This document shows, piece after piece, positions 1 through 10,081 of a DNA stretch of 64,000 nucleotides; position 1 is the stretch's first letter; each line of letters starts with the position of its first letter. The notes under the pieces are model-generated. The model was not told the origin of the DNA. It saw only the letters and a program-made list of their open reading frames with translations, and did not search any database. Source of the DNA: Galdieria sulphuraria. Taxonomy: Eukaryota; Rhodophyta; Bangiophyceae; Galdieriales; Galdieriaceae. Location of the stretch: the NCBI RefSeq assembly GCF_000341285.1, contig NW_005178468.1:164051-228050 (forward strand), read 5' to 3'. A program made the translations under genes and the position numbers.

Positions 1-1113
1 ATTCATCTCCTGATAGAGTTACTTGGTCAGTATCCACTAGCATCCATTTGGCAATTTCTGATGGAATATCAGCGGTGCGATTGAGACACCACCATTGTGA
101 GTCTTGGCAATAGTCAGGTTTCATAAGAAATTTGTTGGAATACGTTGGCGTTCCTTCCCATGGTGAGAAGTCTCCAATATCTTGTATTTGTGTTCCATAT
201 GTTTCTGAATAAGCTAAAGGGCTGGTTGGGCCCACCTGAAAGGTCTCCAGACTGCAGATACTACTGTTGACCACTGTTGTATTCAGTGGACACCTGGAAA
301 TATTTACAGTAACCCAATAGTACAACTACAAAAGTATGGATGAATTTTAGATAAATTCTTTGTTGAACACCTACTTCATAAGTTCCAATTTGGAAACCAC
401 TATACCACAGTGGATCGAACCTTAAACAATGAGCTGCTTGACTTGGTTCTATTTGAAATAGACTTCCTAGCAAATTGCAGGAAAGACCTTCTCTTGTTCC
501 CTCCGCCAAGTAGTCAGACACACCACATTGGCAACAGAATCCTTGACTATTGTATATTCTATTAGCTGCATCGATTTCATTCGGAGGATCATAAGCATAG
601 CCACAAGTCGGATTGGAAGATCCCCAACTATCCACACAGGGATTCGTATATTCTTCCAATGGGCCATTCGAGTTGGCTTCATAAACTATTTCATAGGGTT
701 GATTATTGAAGTCTTGCAAATATACCAAAGGATATTCAATTGCAATTTTGCTTTTACTCAAAGTTATGTGAAGAGTGTAATTGAAAAGATATGCTTTGTT
801 CGGGTCATTTGGATCTTTTACATACTCAGACTGGTTGCTCCCAAAGACCTTTGCAACAGTAGAATCAACACCTTGCTGTCCATTAGCTACTGCCAAGGTC
901 ACCACCTGCAAAAAGAAGAGTAAAAGTGATATTCGTAAAGAAAATTTGTTTGATACTCACCCACATTTTGTCACACTGAAGTGAAGATGATCCATTGTTT
1001 GTGCAACTTTGAATTTCTCCAGCACTTATCAAGGTTGCTCTTGTCGCTTTCAAATAGAATAGGACCACGCAGATGATTATATACAAATTACAGCTTGGTT
1101 TCGTACGCCTCAT
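1..1113 (-). CDS. HAP2: HAP2/GCS1 gamete fusogen, N-terminal part (cut by window start)
   Basis: Single-pass surface protein that merges gamete membranes. Exon 1 (961-1113) gives a hydrophobic signal peptide and an ectodomain start with the family's early cysteine spacing. A 55-bp intron (906-960, GTGAGT...GCAG) leads to exon 2 from 905. Exon 2 carries the HAP2 hallmark block: a CC-x-C pair (residues FCCQCG), then AHCLRF and WYSGFQIG. Near the left edge the frame continues as VGPTSPLAYSETYG and a Cys/Trp-rich stretch (CQDSQWWCLNR). The exon 2/exon 3 junction lies somewhere in 240-370 and I could not fix it; the best acceptor is the TTTCAG just before the VGP codons. The transmembrane segment and tail lie outside the window. 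Fold and role are established for the family; the identification rests on the Cys/AHC/WYS block. Confidence 0.9.
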
Positions 1114-1323
1114 TACAAGTGGTCACAAGTTTACCAAGGAAACTACTTAGTTTTCAACAATACTACGAAACATGAACTACAAAATTTGGAAATTCTTTTT
1201 GACAAAGATTCGAAGGGAAATTTTATTTCCAATGCAACCCTCAGGACCCTTCAAAGGACATTCCATGTTGTTTCAAGGCTGTTGGATTCATAATGACCCT
1301 TTGCATAAAACAAAACCGTCTCC

Positions 1324-2352
1324 TTATTTATCCCGAGTGTAACTAACAATAATTTAGAAGTCTTCTTGTCCGTACATAACACTGTATAGACTTACGAAAA
1401 ATATTGAATCATAGGGACTACACAAGCAATAACAAGCAAAGTCACAATGACAAAGACATAGCGACCCTTTTTCTCAACTTTTGTTTCTTCCTTATTGACT
1501 GCCGTAGTGTCCTCCACTTTGAACCAAGCACTCCAGGGAAACTTTCCTTTCAACCAGTTAAAAGGAAGTACTTGTCAGGATCTTACCAACCTTTAGACTT
1601 GTCGCCTACTATAATTTCTTTTGTATTTGCATATTTACTTGAATAATTGCTATTAGAAATAAGGGAATCGTTACAAGTCGAACGACCTGATAAAGAATAG
1701 TTAGCCATAAAATAGCAATAGAAGTAACTCTACCTAAATTCAAACAAGGATACAAAGAGAACGTTTCCGAATCTGTTGACAAGGCAAGTGTTTCGTCAAA
1801 GTTTAGCAAAGCTGGTTCAACTTGGGCCACAGACTGAAACCACTGTGCAGTTTCCTTTTTGGAACATTAGATAACGGACATAATATTGTTAAGAATAGAC
1901 CAACCAGAAAAGAAAGATGGTTTCCATATGGATCCACGTTGGAAAAATTGGCAGAAGAAAGTGTTGTTGCACTACCAACGTTAACTAACGGACTTGGAAA
2001 GAAGCTACCGATGAGAAGCAAAGTTACTAGATTGCGACTTTTTTGCAACCATCGCGAAGAAATCGACAGGGGTTCAAGCGTCGAAAAGGCTTTGCATTGC
2101 ACACGGACTTGTGAAGCTCTTTCAATCTGAGTAAAATATTCCAAGTATTGACTACTTACGGGAACACTGCCTATGTCTCTTCATATAAAAATGGTTTGAC
2201 ACGCAAAGGTGGTTCTGTTTACGTGATATCTGTAGCGAAGGACCTGTAAGCTCATGTTTATATTTCTTCGTATATGAACAATAGCCCTTTGGCTGTCCTA
2301 CAAGAAAAGCTATCATATTCCAAATAAGAACAAAAAAATAGAATTTATTCAA
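1324..2352 (-). CDS. Six-exon unknown protein, probably plastid/thylakoid-targeted
   Basis: No single long frame; I joined exons 2160-2352, 1905-2116, 1734-1854, 1587-1686, 1396-1530 and 1324-1342. The five introns are 43-56 bp with GT-AG ends, and the total of 780 nt gives 259 aa. Around residues 92-112 there is a hydrophobic segment after a Ser/Arg-rich stretch, ending near a VGSA motif, like a lumen-targeting signal. Around 230-250 there is a clear C-terminal membrane span after a Lys/Glu-rich stretch. Between them lies a soluble part including ETAQWFQSVAQVEPALL. Translation may instead start at Met57 (2184), which would make a typical transit peptide. I do not recognise the family; thylakoid location is an inference. 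If the last donor is not used, the protein stops at 1392, five residues shorter. Confidence 0.72.
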
Positions 2353-2697
2353 ATGTTGGGTCTAAGCAGATTTTCTGTGATCACAAAACAAATGCAATGT
2401 CAACTATTTTGAAAGCATACAACGGAAATATTCATTTCATCATCGTGCTTATATATTTTGTCGGCAATCGACTAACTATACGTCAAACAATAGAAACAGG
2501 AATGCTAATTTTAGCTCCAAAGTATCTTCTGATCAACTCTTCTCTCTGCAAACACAAATTCTTATAATACCCAGCGTTGGTCAAAATGCTTATACAATAG
2601 GACCCTTCAAATAGGGTAGCAACCATTCAAGAGAAAGCTATCCAAAGGTGACATTTTCTCTACAAAGGAGTAAATTCAAGTGCTTCCATTTCTTCTC
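2353..2697. other. Gene-free stretch between UPF1 3' end and the unknown plastid-like gene
   Basis: AT-rich sequence holding the UPF1 3' flank and the upstream region of the gene starting at 2352. I see no ORF, hairpin or repeat of note. Confidence 0.5.
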
Positions 2698-5600
2698 CTA
2701 TTTCCAACCCGGTGCAAACTGACCGTAATCTTCTAAAACCAGGCCCTCAGCAAAACTTTGCGAGAAGGAAGTTATAAACGGTGAGTGAAAACCTGAATTA
2801 GTACTATAATTTCTCGCCGACTTCAACTGTCCAGCAACTTGTACATTGTTAATGGGCTGTGAATCTTCTACAGATTCTTGTTGCCTTATGGGCATAATGT
2901 GCTGTCCAAATCCATTCGATCTAAAGGGAAGAAAGTTGGAAAAACTCAAAGGACCGTCTGGTACTGACAATGTTGGTAAGGACAACTGCATAATATTCAT
3001 ACGACTTCCATCCAATCCTTGAAGTTTCCTCGGCCTCGGAAACTGAACCAGGGACGTCTTCAATCTAGAAAGGCTACCTTCCACAAGAACATCGTTCTCT
3101 TTACAGTGCTGCAATAGGCACGCCCACAACCACTTCTTCGCTAAAACTTTGGGATTCCCTAGAATAATCAGGCCAAACCTTGCTCTTGTTAGGGCAACAT
3201 TTAAACGACGTGGATCCGAAAGAAAGCCAATGCCTTGATGCTCATTCGAACGAACGCAACTTAGAATAATAAAGTCCTTCTCCCTTCCTTGAAAAGCATC
3301 AACTGAGGCGACCTCAATTTCCTTATAAAGTTCCAATCTCATTGTACCAGATCGAAGAAAATGTTGCACAATAAATGCTCTTTGACCTTCATAGGGAGTA
3401 ATGACTCCAATTCTTTGAGGATCGACTCCATTCTTTAAAAAGTGGGAAACAATCTTCTCGACGGCATCCGCTTCTACACGATTGAGAAATGATGTACCTG
3501 ATGCAGAAACTTCTTCAGGACCAGTCTGCACATAGAAAAAGAAAGGCTTTGCTGCAACAGGCCAAGGGAAACTAACACTTGAAGGTTTTCTTTCTGCAGC
3601 TGTAATGCCATTCTGTAAACTCCCTTCATAAAACATATTTGAAGGAAATTCTGTTAAACTTGGATGCATACGATATTGAATTGTAAGTCGAAGTGGACGA
3701 ATACCCAAAGCTACCAATCTTTCAAATAATGATTGACCAAAACCTGCTTTAGCTGCAGTCTTTGAAGTAACTACAGGACCAAGTTGGCAATGGTCACCAA
3801 CAAACACAACTTGTTTACATCCATGTATGAGTGGCAACAAAGATTCCGGCTCTGTAGCTTGCGTAGCTTCATCAATAAGTACAGCACGAAATCTAAAATG
3901 GGCAATTCTTCGATCACCTGCGGTCGTACAAGTGCAACAAATAACATCCATCGACTCCAGTATTTCTCTTTCAAAATTTCTCTTTAAAGTTCGCAATCGC
4001 TTATCATCTCGTTCATTTAGTTCTCCCAATTCTTCGTGCAACTGAATCAACTTGACCAACTCTGTAGCATTAGGATTATTGGAACTTCGATTTCGAAGTT
4101 TTTGATGTAGAGTGAGATGATCCACACTAGACGACACTGCTTCCCTTGACTTTGCGCAGAGACGAACAACATTAAGACCAGTACAACTAATTTTTTCAGC
4201 CAATTGATCAACTGCAATATTACTTGGAGCACAAACAAGAATTTGTCGGCTACATTTACGAGTTTTTTGTCTCTGCGTTATATTCTTTACATTATTCGCC
4301 AAATGATAGACTATGGTTGCCGATGTAACTGTCTTACCAGTACCAGGAGGACCCTGAACAAGTGACAAAGGTGATTCTAATGCAGCTTTAACTGCTGCTT
4401 TCTGTGAAGGATTCAGCTCCGGAAGTCCAGGAGCATTCAGATTGTTTGGATGTTTGAATAAGTGAATTGTCTGTCTGTTGACTTCATGACCCAGTATTCT
4501 GTGATAAATGTAGCCTGAAACAGATGTTTCATCTACTGCAAATGCCTGCAGTGCCTTTTGCATCCGATCGAAAGTTGTCGACTTCCAAATAACCTCGACA
4601 CTAAAATCTTTGTGACAATCACGAGGAGCGCTCGAGCTTGCTTTGCCACTTCTCAGCTCAAGCGCAATCTCTTCATTTGCGGTGAACCCTTTTACATGTC
4701 CAGTGCATTCCCAATTACTCGCAGGGTGCTTTAAACGCAACTCATCACCAACCAGAATTTTCAAATCTCCCTCAGCAACCTGTGGCATTATAAAAAATGC
4801 AATAAGTTTCTTGTTCAAACCTACGTCCCAACGAACGGAAATACCAGGACGTGACTGTTCTGCCTTGATCTTCATATCGTTATCCGCTTCTAACTTCACC
4901 AAAGGACTAAATATGGCCTGATAATGGAAACCATCGTTGTAACGCAGTAACACTGGTTGGGGTTCTTCACCGATGACACCTCTTTCAAGGTCTTCCAGAC
5001 TCGCACTCGGGTTCGTTTTCCATAGTTCCTCGAGTTTATTTACTTGTTCAGTCGAAATGTGACGGGCTCTGTTTAACTCTTTTTCGGTTGGAATGCGTAC
5101 GAGCCAAGATAAAAACTGACGATCTTCTATCAGTGGTTGCCACTGTTCCAACTCCCAACCGACATCTTTCTTGGCCAGAGAGTGCAAACAGGGTTCCCTA
5201 CATAAAAGAACCACAACGGAGTCTCCCTGTGCAGGAACAAAGCCCAAAAGAAATACATTTCGAGTGCCACAATTGTAACACTCTAAGACTGTCTCCCCAA
5301 GCGGATTTTCCTCGTGCAAACAAACTTCCTTATGCCTCGTTCGAACGAGGTGCATGATAATATGAGAACCAGGTGTTCCAAGTCTTGCGTTACAAAACCA
5401 CTTGCCGTCTCTAACGTCTTTCACCATACAGGCAGGGTCATGTATACCGCAGTAAGAACAAGCATAACGTGGCAACTGTGCTGGAATATCTTCCTCAACA
5501 AAATCCTCGTCGTCCTCTTCAAACTCTAGTTCTGCAGTTTCCATAGCAGTTATACCAGTATATTCTCCCAAGCTTGTATTTGCTTGTACATTGTCATCTA

Positions 5601-5736
5601 GCTCATGTTTATCCAAGGAGGTCGAAAGTGTCTCTTTCGAAACCAAGGTTTCAAGTTCATCTTCTTCAAGGAAGCTAAAGTCCTGAGTGACAGTTTCTTG
5701 TAAAATTTCCAAGTCTTGATGCTCCTTTATACTCAT
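2698..5736 (-). CDS. UPF1: UPF1/RENT1 RNA helicase (nonsense-mediated decay)
   Basis: ATP-dependent 5'-3' RNA helicase of superfamily 1, central to nonsense-mediated mRNA decay. It is 1012 aa in one uninterrupted exon. After an acidic N-terminus, the Cys/His zinc domain begins at about residue 92 ([12 protein letters not shown], later WFCNAR, HLVRTRH and ECYNCGTRN). The helicase core shows Walker A GPPGTGKT (about 462), DEATQ (about 622), GDHCQLGP (about 648), [11 protein letters not shown] (about 813) and the motif V/VI region with [11 protein letters not shown]. Length is near that of other UPF1 proteins, but the C-terminal tail has few SQ/TQ pairs. The lack of any intron contrasts with most neighbours. 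Confidence 0.97.
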   Translation of the reverse strand: MSIKEHQDLEILQETVTQDFSFLEEDELETLVSKETLSTSLDKHELDDNVQANTSLGEYTGITAMETAELEFEEDDEDFVEEDIPAQLPRYACSYCGIHDPACMVKDVRDGKWFCNARLGTPGSHIIMHLVRTRHKEVCLHEENPLGETVLECYNCGTRNVFLLGFVPAQGDSVVVLLCREPCLHSLAKKDVGWELEQWQPLIEDRQFLSWLVRIPTEKELNRARHISTEQVNKLEELWKTNPSASLEDLERGVIGEEPQPVLLRYNDGFHYQAIFSPLVKLEADNDMKIKAEQSRPGISVRWDVGLNKKLIAFFIMPQVAEGDLKILVGDELRLKHPASNWECTGHVKGFTANEEIALELRSGKASSSAPRDCHKDFSVEVIWKSTTFDRMQKALQAFAVDETSVSGYIYHRILGHEVNRQTIHLFKHPNNLNAPGLPELNPSQKAAVKAALESPLSLVQGPPGTGKTVTSATIVYHLANNVKNITQRQKTRKCSRQILVCAPSNIAVDQLAEKISCTGLNVVRLCAKSREAVSSSVDHLTLHQKLRNRSSNNPNATELVKLIQLHEELGELNERDDKRLRTLKRNFEREILESMDVICCTCTTAGDRRIAHFRFRAVLIDEATQATEPESLLPLIHGCKQVVFVGDHCQLGPVVTSKTAAKAGFGQSLFERLVALGIRPLRLTIQYRMHPSLTEFPSNMFYEGSLQNGITAAERKPSSVSFPWPVAAKPFFFYVQTGPEEVSASGTSFLNRVEADAVEKIVSHFLKNGVDPQRIGVITPYEGQRAFIVQHFLRSGTMRLELYKEIEVASVDAFQGREKDFIILSCVRSNEHQGIGFLSDPRRLNVALTRARFGLIILGNPKVLAKKWLWACLLQHCKENDVLVEGSLSRLKTSLVQFPRPRKLQGLDGSRMNIMQLSLPTLSVPDGPLSFSNFLPFRSNGFGQHIMPIRQQESVEDSQPINNVQVAGQLKSARNYSTNSGFHSPFITSFSQSFAEGLVLEDYGQFAPGWK

Positions 5737-6035
5737 AGTTTTCCAACTCCGCCTCGTCCGAACACTACAAGTCTTCTATAAATGTTACACAGAGTCGTTC
5801 ATCCTTGAACAAACAATTTAATTATTGCAACTGAGTATCAGATTGGCTCATAGTAAAAATTCAAAGGATACTGTAAAATAGAAAATTTAATCCAACCATG
5901 AATAGAAAGCTGTATGAAGGCAATCTATGGAATGTATTTTGTCAACCTTGGAAACATAAAGTGTGAATGCCATTTCAAATGGTATTTCGTCCAGAAGCTT
6001 TCAAAGGAAGCTAGTCAAGAAACTCCAACTCGCAA

Positions 6036-7185
6036 CTAGTGCAAGCTTTCAACTCTACAAACCAAAACAGTAATATCATCTGCCTTCCCTCCAAGAAACA
6101 AATATCCTGCTTTCTTCGAATTCAACGCAAAAGGACCATCTCTCTTGGTATCCAACGAACAAGTTAAAGCCTTCTTCGCCAATAACATGGCACAGTCATT
6201 GGGATGAAAAGCTAAAAAAAGTTAAAACTGCAAAATTATACAATACTTTAGATACCATTTGTTTTTTCAATGGCCATTTTTATATCTTTGTCAAATAAGT
6301 TATCGAACAGTCCATCAGTTCCTAGTACCAGAATATCTCCAACTCTCAAAGGAATATCTATTTTTCTAAGCAGTTGCTTGAATTGAATCGATAATAAAGA
6401 AGATAAACTTACTGCCCCATATCTACAGCATCATTAGAGTCCGTTCCTAATTGATAAGGACAATTGAAATAATGTTGCTGCTCAACAGTTTTGAATACAA
6501 TGTCGCCATCACGAAAAATGACCAGACCTGAGTCTCCCACACTTACCTAGTAAAGTAAGAAGAACATAGAAAATAAAGAATTTCTCACCCCTACTGCTCT
6601 ATCACCACAAATTCCAACTACAATGGCAGTACTGCTGCCGATCTGATCGTTGGCAGTGACTGCACAATCGAGAGCTCTCAAAGCCTCACAAGGGCCCAGT
6701 TGTGCAATCTAAACCAACTTTCAGCACTTAAAAGTAGAAAGAATCAAAAGAATACTTTTTCTTGGGTCAATTCTGCCAGTCGAGCAGAATAGAGACCCGC
6801 GTTGATACCCAAAGAGGCCCAGCCTCCAACACCATCAAAAACTCCAACAGCTTTTGGTGTCATAAAATAAGCATCTTCTCCTCCTGTTTGACGCTGCGTA
6901 AATGAGTATTGAGAATTTTACGCAGTTGAAAGTTGATACCTTTTCAAAATGTGGAATATAACAAGCTCCAGTTTCGAAACAAAGTTTGTTACCATTTGTA
7001 TTCTCTATCGATTGATTTTCGCCTGACACCGAACCTGTCAGACTAACAAATCTTGCAAAGGCATTCCTTTTTAGAACACTGCTATGGAAGACATATGGAA
7101 ATATAGTGTCTTTGAGTACGATAACTTTGGCTATTCTATTAGTCTTCAAAGATTTAAAAATGGCCCGACTAGTGACAACGAACAT
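6036..7185 (-). CDS. PP2C-family protein phosphatase (PPTC7-like)
   Basis: Metal-dependent Ser/Thr phosphatase. Six exons (6940-7185, 6756-6893, 6589-6708, 6413-6546, 6256-6365, 6036-6211) join across introns of 42-47 bp into 307 aa. Metal-binding motifs are present: VFDGVGGW early, VSVGDSG in the middle, LGTDGLFDN, and a C-terminal KADDITVLV. This arrangement fits the organelle PPTC7/At4g16580 group rather than large cytosolic PP2Cs, and the basic, hydroxylated N-terminus of about 80 residues looks like a targeting peptide. Organelle location is inferred. Its start codon is only 17 bp from the start of the divergent gene at 7203. Confidence 0.9.
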
Positions 7186-7202
7186 CAGGACTTTAGATTG
7201 TC

Positions 7203-7631
7203 ATGGAGCATAGATTCATTGTCAGCATTGTTTTGACAATATTTTTAGCAATCTTCTCGTTTTCAGGAGATCGGTCTAAAATTCCCCCAAATTTATCTTC
7301 TTGTAATACTGAAACAACTGTTTTATTTCTCAAGTTTCCTCAAAATTCTTCTCTTGGAGTCCTCAATTTCTTGTTGAAACTCGAGACCTTAGGATTGACT
7401 CCTTCACTCTCTTCTTGTGGTCTGTATGTTTTGAGAATATCCAAGGATATCTCTTCAGTCGATAGGAAGTTGGCCTGTAGTATTTTGGAGGCTGTTAGAG
7501 GCTGCTCGAACTTTTACGGAAGTCCTCTTATTACAGAAGCCCGATTACAAGTATCGGGAAAGAGCTTTTGTCGCAAGAATTTTCATTCTTGTGTTCTTTA
7601 CCAAGAAAAGGAATTTTTGGATTTCTATTGA
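7203..7631 (+). CDS. Hypothetical small protein with N-terminal hydrophobic segment
   Basis: Single-exon frame of 142 aa. Residues 5-20 form a hydrophobic stretch (FIVSIVLTIFLAIFSF) fitting a signal peptide or anchor. The rest is mixed, with several cysteines and a leucine-rich patch (LGVLNFLLKLETLGLTPSL). I recognise no family. Coding is supported by length, sensible composition and position head-to-head with the phosphatase gene. Its 3' end abuts a TA/TG microsatellite and the convergent CAF-1 gene. Confidence 0.55.
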   Translation: MEHRFIVSIVLTIFLAIFSFSGDRSKIPPNLSSCNTETTVLFLKFPQNSSLGVLNFLLKLETLGLTPSLSSCGLYVLRISKDISSVDRKLACSILEAVRGCSNFYGSPLITEARLQVSGKSFCRKNFHSCVLYQEKEFLDFY

Positions 7632-7680
7632 CATGTGTTTATTTTCTCCGTTGATGACGAAATCCTGCCCCAGTTTGAGG

Positions 7681-7722
<42 letters not shown>
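7681..7722. repeat. Compound dinucleotide microsatellite (TA)12(TG)9
   Basis: An uninterrupted run of TA (7681-7704) passes directly into a run of TG (7705-7722). It lies just beyond the last CAF-1 codons and beyond the stop of the small gene at 7203. On the minus strand it begins right after the AGGTAAC at the CAF-1 stop, so it is either 3' UTR or part of a last intron. Confidence 0.97.
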
Positions 7723-7723
<1 letters not shown>

Positions 7724-10016
7724 TACCTGGGAAGAACATTTCGTATTTTATCTTCAAGGGTTTGAAAAACTTTTGTCACAGCTATATTGAATCTTTTCGA
7801 GCGTAAAAGTTCTTCAACAAGCTTCTCGGTAGACTTCAATTCATCAAGTTTTCTCTTAGGGATCGATTCCAAATAGCTTTGAAATGTTTGTATTATGCAA
7901 AGAAGACAGGACGCCATGAGCGCTGCCCATTCTTCCTTTTCATGGCATATTAGGCATGTTTTCACCATCATAGTTGGAGTTTCTGGATGCATACTTATAA
8001 GCACCGGAAAAGAAGTTATTGGAGAAAATAAGAATAGGAATCGTTTTTGGACATATATCAAGTCACCAATCGGACTTCTATTTTGTATCAATGCGATCAA
8101 ATATCCGTGAAACTCTTTTAGAACATCAGTTTGTATACAACCGAGAGAAGAAGAAGAAGATGATGATGACGATGAGTTGCATTTGATATTTACAATAGCT
8201 TTGCAGATTTGTAAAATAGTTAGAAATCCGGTTTTAAGAGTGTTTACATACCTGTCGATAAACAATGTTTTTTGGATGAATTTTCTTCTCTGTTCTCTCG
8301 AATTTGCCAAAACTCTTCAAGAGGTTTCAAATTTTCTTTCATTTCGAGATCCAGACCTTGTCTGTCATCTAAACTGTTTTCAGAATCATTTAAGAGGTCA
8401 TCTGAAGTTTCCGACAATGTTCCTATATTATTGGTTATCTTGACATTCAAAATCTGCCTCCTTGGAAATTTGGATAATGTAACTCGTTGAGCCTTATTTG
8501 AATCATGACAGGAAATGATTCCAACCAATTCTTCTTCCTGTACGGAAAAGCATTCTTCGAATCCACCTTCATTAAGATTTTGCGAGATATGCTCGTCATC
8601 AATAAAAAATGAGTCATTGTCTGAACTTGAGTTAGTATCCGTATCCATGATGCTATCGTCGTCTTCTGAGGCACTTTCAGATATGCTTTCTCCAGGTTCT
8701 GATTCTACCCACTCCATTTCACTATCATAGTTATAATCCAGCCAAGGTAGCCGAATGTATGGCCTTCTACCATTTGGGAATTCCGATGGTTTCTGAACGA
8801 CTCCATAAAATGGAGGCCTACAACTTTCTTCAAACTGCAGTAGTTTTACTCGACTGCCTTGGCATTGTCCAAATGAAACTTGCTTGATTCCTAGTTCCTT
8901 CCAGAAGTGCTTGCGAGTGCGCTTTATTGAAAAAATCAAGTCTTGCATGATATTCTCATCTTGTTGTTTCGAGTTTTCTCTTATAATTCGTTGGAGTTCA
9001 TCACTAATAGATATATGGCGCCTGTTGATTCCTTGCCATGGTGGTAACTTGGGAACGGTCTTCATGAAATTTTCCAGAACAGCTGCTTGACGATGAATAG
9101 CCTGCTGCTCTGCATCTGTCTCCATCTTTCTCCTTTCCCTTTGTTCCATTATTGTCCTTTTCTCATCATCTCTTTGTTGCTTACAATAACATCTTTTCAT
9201 TTTTTGCTTTTTCCCTTCCACATTCTTCTCCCTTTTCTCCCATTCCTTTGCCATCCGTTGTTCTTCTTTTTCCTTTTGTTTTATTTTCTTTTCTCTTTGC
9301 TGTTTTATGGTTTCCATTTCATTTTTCTCATGTCTATTCCAATCCAACTCAAGTTGCTTCAATTTGATCTTCAGTTCATCCAATTTAGCTTGATTGTTTC
9401 TTTGAGAATGTTTACACAAACGTCTAATGATTGATATGCAGATGACGATACGTCTTTCAAAAAGTTTTCTTTTTTTTCGAAACAATAGCAACATTTTAGA
9501 GAATGTACAAGGTAAAAACGAAACGTCCGATTCCCATAATGGCAAGTGGCTCGTGATCAGTGCTGACAGTTCATCATCCAACTCTGTAACAGTTTCAAGA
9601 CTTTTCAGTTCCTCACAGCCATAACTTTGAGCACTTCCAAGCTTATTTTCTTCGAAATACTTCTGCCATTCACCTGCTCCTAGTAATTCAAGGCCCTGTC
9701 TCAAAATTTGGTCTTTTGAGCCACGTGCTCCTTGTAAGATCACTGCTGCTTTGTGTTCAACGAATGCAATATCGCCTGAAATACCTTCTTGATCTTCTAA
9801 AACTTGAAGCAATTCTTTATCTCTTTGACATTGATTTTGAAATTCACGCAATATGTCTTTCAACTTCTCAAGGAAACCTTTCAGCTCCCCTTCCTTTGCT
9901 GCAACTGCTTCACCCCTAACTTTGCTTTCTTTACAGTCACTCGCGTTGTCTTTGTTTTCGCTCAAACATTTGGTCATTGAAGTCTCACTTGTAATAGTTT
10001 CGGATGAACAGGACAT
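7723..10016 (-). CDS. CAF-1 large subunit (p150/FAS1), histone chaperone
   Basis: Largest subunit of chromatin assembly factor 1, which loads H3-H4 behind the replication fork and at repair sites. Exons 8252-10016 and 7723-8198, with a 53-bp intron, give 746 aa. About residues 205-330 form a long charged Lys/Glu/Arg helix (KER region). CRPPFYG and RPYIRLPWLDYNYDSEMEW near residue 420 are the conserved acidic-domain entry, followed by an Asp/Glu/Ser tract. The start of exon 2 holds a Ser10 run encoded by TCA/TCT repeats; the end should hold the winged-helix part. The stop TAA may instead be a splice donor (AG|GTAAC) leading through the microsatellite to a short tail ending at 7625. Divergent from ATM by 65 bp. 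Confidence 0.88.
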
Positions 10017-10081
10017 TTCTATAAAAGATCTCGCCTCAAAAGAAAGCTTATTTCAAAAAAAGGAAATTTGATTGGCGCCAC

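Noticed and set aside
1404-2249. Plus-strand frames that look like a multi-exon gene, including one ending SVYVISVAKDL
   Set aside because: The minus strand joins six exons in phase with standard introns and makes a better protein; plus joins need a 35-bp intron and leave one block unconnected.
9087-9434. Plus-strand frame rich in Phe/Leu/Ser, like a membrane protein
   Set aside because: It is the antisense of the Lys/Glu-rich CAF-1 KER region.
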